From contig CM022674.1 in NCBI GenBank assembly GCA_012295275.1, positions 9,448,260 through 9,512,259 of the forward strand: a stretch of 64,000 nucleotides of DNA, given 5' to 3'. The notes beneath the pieces were generated by a model, which saw only the letters and a program-made list of their open reading frames with translations, was not told where the DNA came from and ran no database searches. This DNA comes from Chrysomallon squamiferum (taxonomy: Eukaryota > Mollusca > Gastropoda > Neomphalida > Peltospiridae). Position numbers and translations under genes: made by a program. Shown piece by piece: positions 59,859 to 64,000 of this stretch (positions within the stretch are counted from its first letter, which is position 1; each line of letters opens with the position of its first letter).

Positions 59859-60743
59859 CAGGGCCTAGGCAAAGTTAGATCCTGGCGCCCTCAGCAAAAT
59901 GTCAATTTCAAAATTTAAAACAAACAAACAATTCAACATTTGAGCACAGACAAAATGTTTTTACCCCAATGTGCTCAAATGTCCGGACACTCCCCAAAAA
60001 ACACTACTTGATACTATTTTATTTGCAAAACTAAGACATGAATAAACAAACATAATGATAGGCACTAGTGATGAACTAACAGCATAATGGACAGTTGAAC
60101 AGACACTCAATACTAATATACCTGAAACTAAATTTGGCTGAGGGATAAATGCAGACATTTAAACAGGGAGGGGGGTTTCTCTTTTTTTTCTTTGTTTATA
60201 CCATTAAACAAAGAAAAGAAGAGTTAACGCCTTCAGTTTCGTTTGCGACAAACTGAACATTTCGTATACGCGTGATTATACGGGAAAATGCGTGGCCTGT
60301 AAAAACACGCGAACATAATTACGTCAGTCTGTTCTTTGGTTTGAAATATGCTTCAAAAAGTCTTCGACTAGTTACGATCAGATATGCTGGACACTCCCTA
60401 TCCTTACCCAAAACTCTTTTCTGCGACGGACAGCCCGCTGATCTGTCAGAAAGCGTGCCCGTCACAGACGTGCTTCACAACAGCTTGTTCTGATTAGCAG
60501 GTTAATTTTTTTCATTTCAGTTCAGTTATGTCAGTTTCAGTTTCAGTTTCAATTACGTCCTGATACTTTCGCGTACGCGCTATTTTCACTCATTCATTTT
60601 GCTTGTTCCTGTCAGACTGAATCTTCCCGATTAGTTGTCCCTGTATGAAATAAGCCAGGATAAAAATGACCCTCAGTAAAACTAAAATATATGTATTTAC
60701 TTTTCAAAATTTTGATTTGGAGAAATGCGCCCCCTGAAATCAT

Positions 60744-60775
<32 letters not shown>

Positions 60776-60790
60776 TCAGCGCGGGCCCTG
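59859..60790. mobile_element. hAT-type non-autonomous element, 932 bp
   Basis: Starts CAGGGCCTAGG and ends GGGCCCTG, with the identical 8-bp direct repeat ACCTCCAC on both sides (59851-59858 and 60791-60798). Further inside, both ends share CCTAGGC-rich and GGCGCC/GCGCCCC-like motifs. An 8-bp duplication with CAGGG ends is diagnostic of hAT. No transposase frame is present. CpG-bearing interior sequence (60240-60600) is unlike the surrounding AT-rich DNA. Confidence 0.85.
60325..60362 (+). repeat. 38-bp direct repeat, copy inside the hAT element
   Basis: Partner of 59564-59601, about 760 bp away, and differs by one base. Confidence 0.85.
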
Positions 60791-60989
60791 ACCTCCACAT
60801 ATATGCAAATCTACTTTGCAAAAGTATGAAAAATATTGACTGCATATTTGCAACATATACTGCGACGTATTATGACAATGTTGCTTCAGAATGAGCCCTT
60901 AATTATTGAGATTTTATCAAAATGGCAATTGTGCGCAAACGGCTCAAAAACTTAAATAAAAAATTCATATCTCAGAAACTGTTTGATTG

Positions 60990-60996
60990 ACAAGTT

Positions 60997-61029
<33 letters not shown>

Positions 61030-61187
61030 CATCATTAGAATCAGGAAAAAAACAAAACAATTAAATATGAGTCAACCTTTTATTTCCCAATCACTTTCGG
61101 ATACCTAATATTATGTGAATAAAGAATGAATTTATTCATTCAGTTCTAGGCGGATTGACTATTTCATTTTTATTTTTATTTATTTTG

Positions 61188-61225
<38 letters not shown>

Positions 61226-61230
61226 TAATT
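60990..61230. repeat. Poly(T) and (ATT)n tracts
   Basis: A T run at about 61001-61029 and ATT units at about 61194-61226, in otherwise unassigned AT-rich DNA. Confidence 0.85.
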
Positions 61231-61369
61231 CTTACTTATGTTTATGAAATCAGTTTTGTATTAATTATTCACTGAATGATCTTCCTATTCTCTGTAGGTT
61301 CAGGTTAACTAGTTCATGAAATAGACTAGACTACTGCTCACATGATAATGATTGCTGAAGTAGTGCCCG

Positions 61370-61490
61370 GATGATGATGTCAGACTATTTGGTCGCCATA
61401 TTTGTTTCCGTATTCAGCTGCTGCCGGGTGTTTTGGCGATAGACCGAAATATTTTAAAGTTTGATCGAACTCTTCCGCTGCTTACAAGAT
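61370..61490 (+). promoter_or_regulatory. Promoter and first exon of a plus-strand gene; start codon split by intron
   Basis: This segment is GC-richer than its flanks (GTCGCCATATTTG, CTGCTGCCGGGTG) and ends with donor AAGAT|GTAAGT at 61490. The final AT plus the first G of the exon at 63865 would form the ATG, giving an open frame in the next exon. The 5' boundary of the exon is unknown. Confidence 0.45.
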
Positions 61491-63864
61491 GTAAGTTTAT
61501 GAAAGTGACTACATAAGGATTCAATCATGTTATTTTCAAATAATTTGCTTTATCGTTATGCATATTTCTTTGCTAGGAGAGATGCTGAAAAAAAAATAAA
61601 AAATGATTTCCGCTTTGCAAACACTGACACAGTGCAGGATAACTTAAGAGACATATTAATTATTATTGTTAATACTAGTTTCATTATAAATAGTAAATTA
61701 TAACTGTTAAGTAACATGTAAAAGATGGAAGAAGATTAAAATACTGAGTCCGCACAGCATTATAATTAATATTAGGGTGTTCGGCGATTCGTAATGTCAC
61801 AAAATAGCTCATCAACAGTATCATGAGTATGAACCAAACAGTGATATTTCAAAATTCATATAAGAAACTTATTGCTTCCATTCATAATAGTATAGATTTT
61901 AGAAAATGAGTGCATTTTGTTTGAATGAAAAAATAGTAAAAATTTATTTCGAACTAATTTTTTTTACTCTTAAAAACTGGTATCAGGTATAATGAATGTA
62001 TGAGGCCATTAACTCCATTGAAGGCAATATTTTTTTTATTTTTTTATTTTTTATTTTTTTTATTAAATTGCTGATCATTATGCTTTTTACATATGACATC
62101 TGGTGCACTAAAAATGGAATAAAAAATGTCAGAATTATAATGGTTTCAAGTATTCTTTTACGGCAGTGTACTCAGTATTTGTCTGCTAGGAAGTTTTGGC
62201 ACATTATGATACCTAATGAGAACAGTCATCTTCATATTCACCTGTCAATGTCTGTGAAAATTATTTTCTTTTTTGATTTCATGAAATACTAAAGCTGTTG
62301 ATGGAAACTGATACATTGGCTTGTTAAACTTCCAAATTCAACAATTTTACATTCATTTTCTGTATTTTTTTTCTGATTTGTGCTAATTAAGGTATGTATG
62401 GTTATTAATATTACCAAACCATAATGTAGAACTACATTTTCAACTTGATCAAACATTTCAAACTGGATTATTTTTAAATATGTGCATACTAAAACTGAAA
62501 GCAGATTAATGATGAAATTTTGCCATCTGCTGTATTCCTTTCAGAAATGAGCTATCAGACAGTTTGTACCAAACATACGGTTACATAGGGGTTTCCCTTA
62601 AGGGTATTATTCATCTGTATAACCTTGATAACCTTTATAAGGTTCCAGGGATTGGTTTTGGTCAATTTCTGTAATTTGGCCAGATCCCAGGGTTGCCACA
62701 TTAGACATATAACCTGTATTATTATTATTAATTTCGTTTCATTTTTATAATATTTTTTTGTATTGTTATTATTTTTATTATTCATACCTAGAAATGAATA
62801 ATAACCAAGTAATTGAGATACCTGGCAAAGCAGCAAAACAGTTTGTAAATGTCAGTGAACTAAATTCCTATTTAACTGATATTATGAGATGCACAAGATA
62901 TGTTTAATTATAGAGAATAGATACCTAATTATTCTAAACAGCACAGAACATGTTTTAGGGCAATATAATAATAAAATTTAGTATATTTTAATATTTGTTA
63001 TTTTCATAAGAACTGTGAATATTATAAATTTTAAATTGGAAAGGGTATTAACTGGTTAGAACATCACAGCTGTAAATTTTATCATTTGTATTGATTATGG
63101 ATGAAATGTTTGGAAAAAACCCCACAAAAAGAAATATTTCTTTGACTTCTCACAATTATTAGTTTACACTTTATTGATTCTAAACAGAACTTAAATTGAC
63201 AGTGGGTTTATCCAGCCTTTATTTACACTTACAATCACCTACAATTATCAGAAGTATTTTTATAAATTCAAAATTAATAAAGAAATGGTTTTGAAAAATG
63301 AAACTAATAATGAGGATTATCTTGAAAGTTATTAATCAAAGAGAATATACATTAATACTGCTGAGTATCTTGGCTGGTCAGTTTGAATCTATTAATGAGA
63401 TGTTAAGGCTACATTGAATTACAGCACATACTGATTCCCAATAATTTTACTATTTTTGCAAATTGGTGGTTTGCCAATAATATTGAATTGTCCTAATAAA
63501 ATGTTTGTTCATGAGTGTGTGTGGAATACAATATATATATATATTTTTATTTTGCTCTTATTCTTATGATGCAGAAAATTGAATAACATGAATATTTTAA
63601 TATTCTTGTATTGGAAACAAGTTTTTCCTTATTTAATTTATTAAGTGACTGCTAATTGAGTGACTGATAGGAAATGTTTAGTCAGTTTTAAACAATAATA
63701 AATCCCATACACACAAGACATGCACACACAACATACATTTATTGCAGTTGTTATTTTAATTATTTTATTTTTCAGTTATAATTTCTCAGCCTTTTTCTGT
63801 TTGATAAAATTATTCTTATTAGTATTATAAATTAGTTATTCAACAAATAATTTTTGTTTCAAAG
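61491..63864 (+). other. Putative first intron, no other gene seen
   Basis: AT-rich, with T tracts and short (TA)n. Starts GTAAGT and ends TTTGTTTCAAAG. Confidence 0.4.
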
Positions 63865-63894
63865 GTCAGAAGACATTCCTAAAGTTATCATCAG
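63865..63894 (+). CDS. Putative 30-nt second exon (MSEDIPKVII...), gene truncated by window edge
   Basis: Acceptor TTTGTTTCAAAG|G, donor ATCAG|GTATTT. Joined to AT at 61489-61490, it reads MSEDIPKVII plus two bases of the next codon. Too short to identify; the rest of the gene lies beyond 64000. Confidence 0.42.
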
Positions 63895-64000
63895 GTATTT
63901 TGTATTATCTTTTTAATTTGTTGTGTTTGAAGTTATGGAATTTTGGAAAATCTTTGCATGTTCAAGAAATAACACCAGTCAAGTATATTTGGAATTGGTA

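Noticed and set aside
62545-62580. TCCTTTCAG|AAATGAGC as an exon of the right-edge gene
   Set aside because: It does not continue the AT|G start in frame and has no convincing donor, unlike the exon at 63865.

Overview
The window is eukaryotic nuclear DNA. It is very AT-rich, with GT-AG introns, AATAAA poly(A) signals, long microsatellites and many decayed transposons, and there are no bacterial operons or ribosome-binding sites. The gene families and the mobile elements (CENP-B-type Tigger, FLYWCH-type MULE, hAT non-autonomous elements, Jockey-like and L1-like LINEs) suggest a lophotrochozoan, most likely a mollusc and possibly a cephalopod. That placement is inference, because no lineage-specific marker is present.

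The main result is a 17-exon minus-strand gene running from 57728 down to 32064. I rebuilt it from splice sites and reading phase. The exons join without a phase break into an 825-residue reading frame. It has an N-terminal RUN domain, a serine-rich middle and a C-terminal Rubicon-homology zinc-binding domain. The ends resemble PLEKHM1, a late-endosome/lysosome Rab7 effector, but I see no exons for the two PH domains of the vertebrate protein. Its introns hold a Jockey-like LINE, an L1-like LINE, a Tigger element, a FLYWCH-bearing foldback, two TIR elements and a 90-bp-arm perfect palindrome beside exon 5.

Three other recognisable genes have an uninterrupted coding exon on the plus strand. 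A DMSR/myosuppressin-type peptide GPCR (15624-16666) is broken by one missing T in a T run. A type II membrane FkbM-family methyltransferase lies at 28777-29826. An RDH14-like short-chain dehydrogenase (58311-59261) is head to head with the PLEKHM1-like gene across about 580 bp. Two fragmentary plus-strand genes are also likely: a small two-exon membrane protein (18553 to 23605), and the 5' end of a gene whose start codon is split by an intron (61490/63865) and which runs off the right edge.

Layout: 1-700 is a TG/CA minisatellite. 2.6-4.9 kb holds a hAT element with 8-bp target duplication, a foldback and a LINE tail. 7.4 kb is a possible promoter. 7.5-15.6 kb is featureless AT-rich DNA, perhaps the 5'UTR intron of the GPCR. 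15.6-16.9 kb is the GPCR. 18.5-23.9 kb is the small gene, with a MULE relic in its intron. 28.7-29.9 kb is the methyltransferase. 30.1-30.7 kb is a Tigger relic. 32-57.7 kb is the PLEKHM1-like gene. 58.3-59.4 kb is the dehydrogenase. 59.86-60.79 kb is a hAT element with perfect 8-bp duplication. 61.4-64 kb is the start of the last gene.
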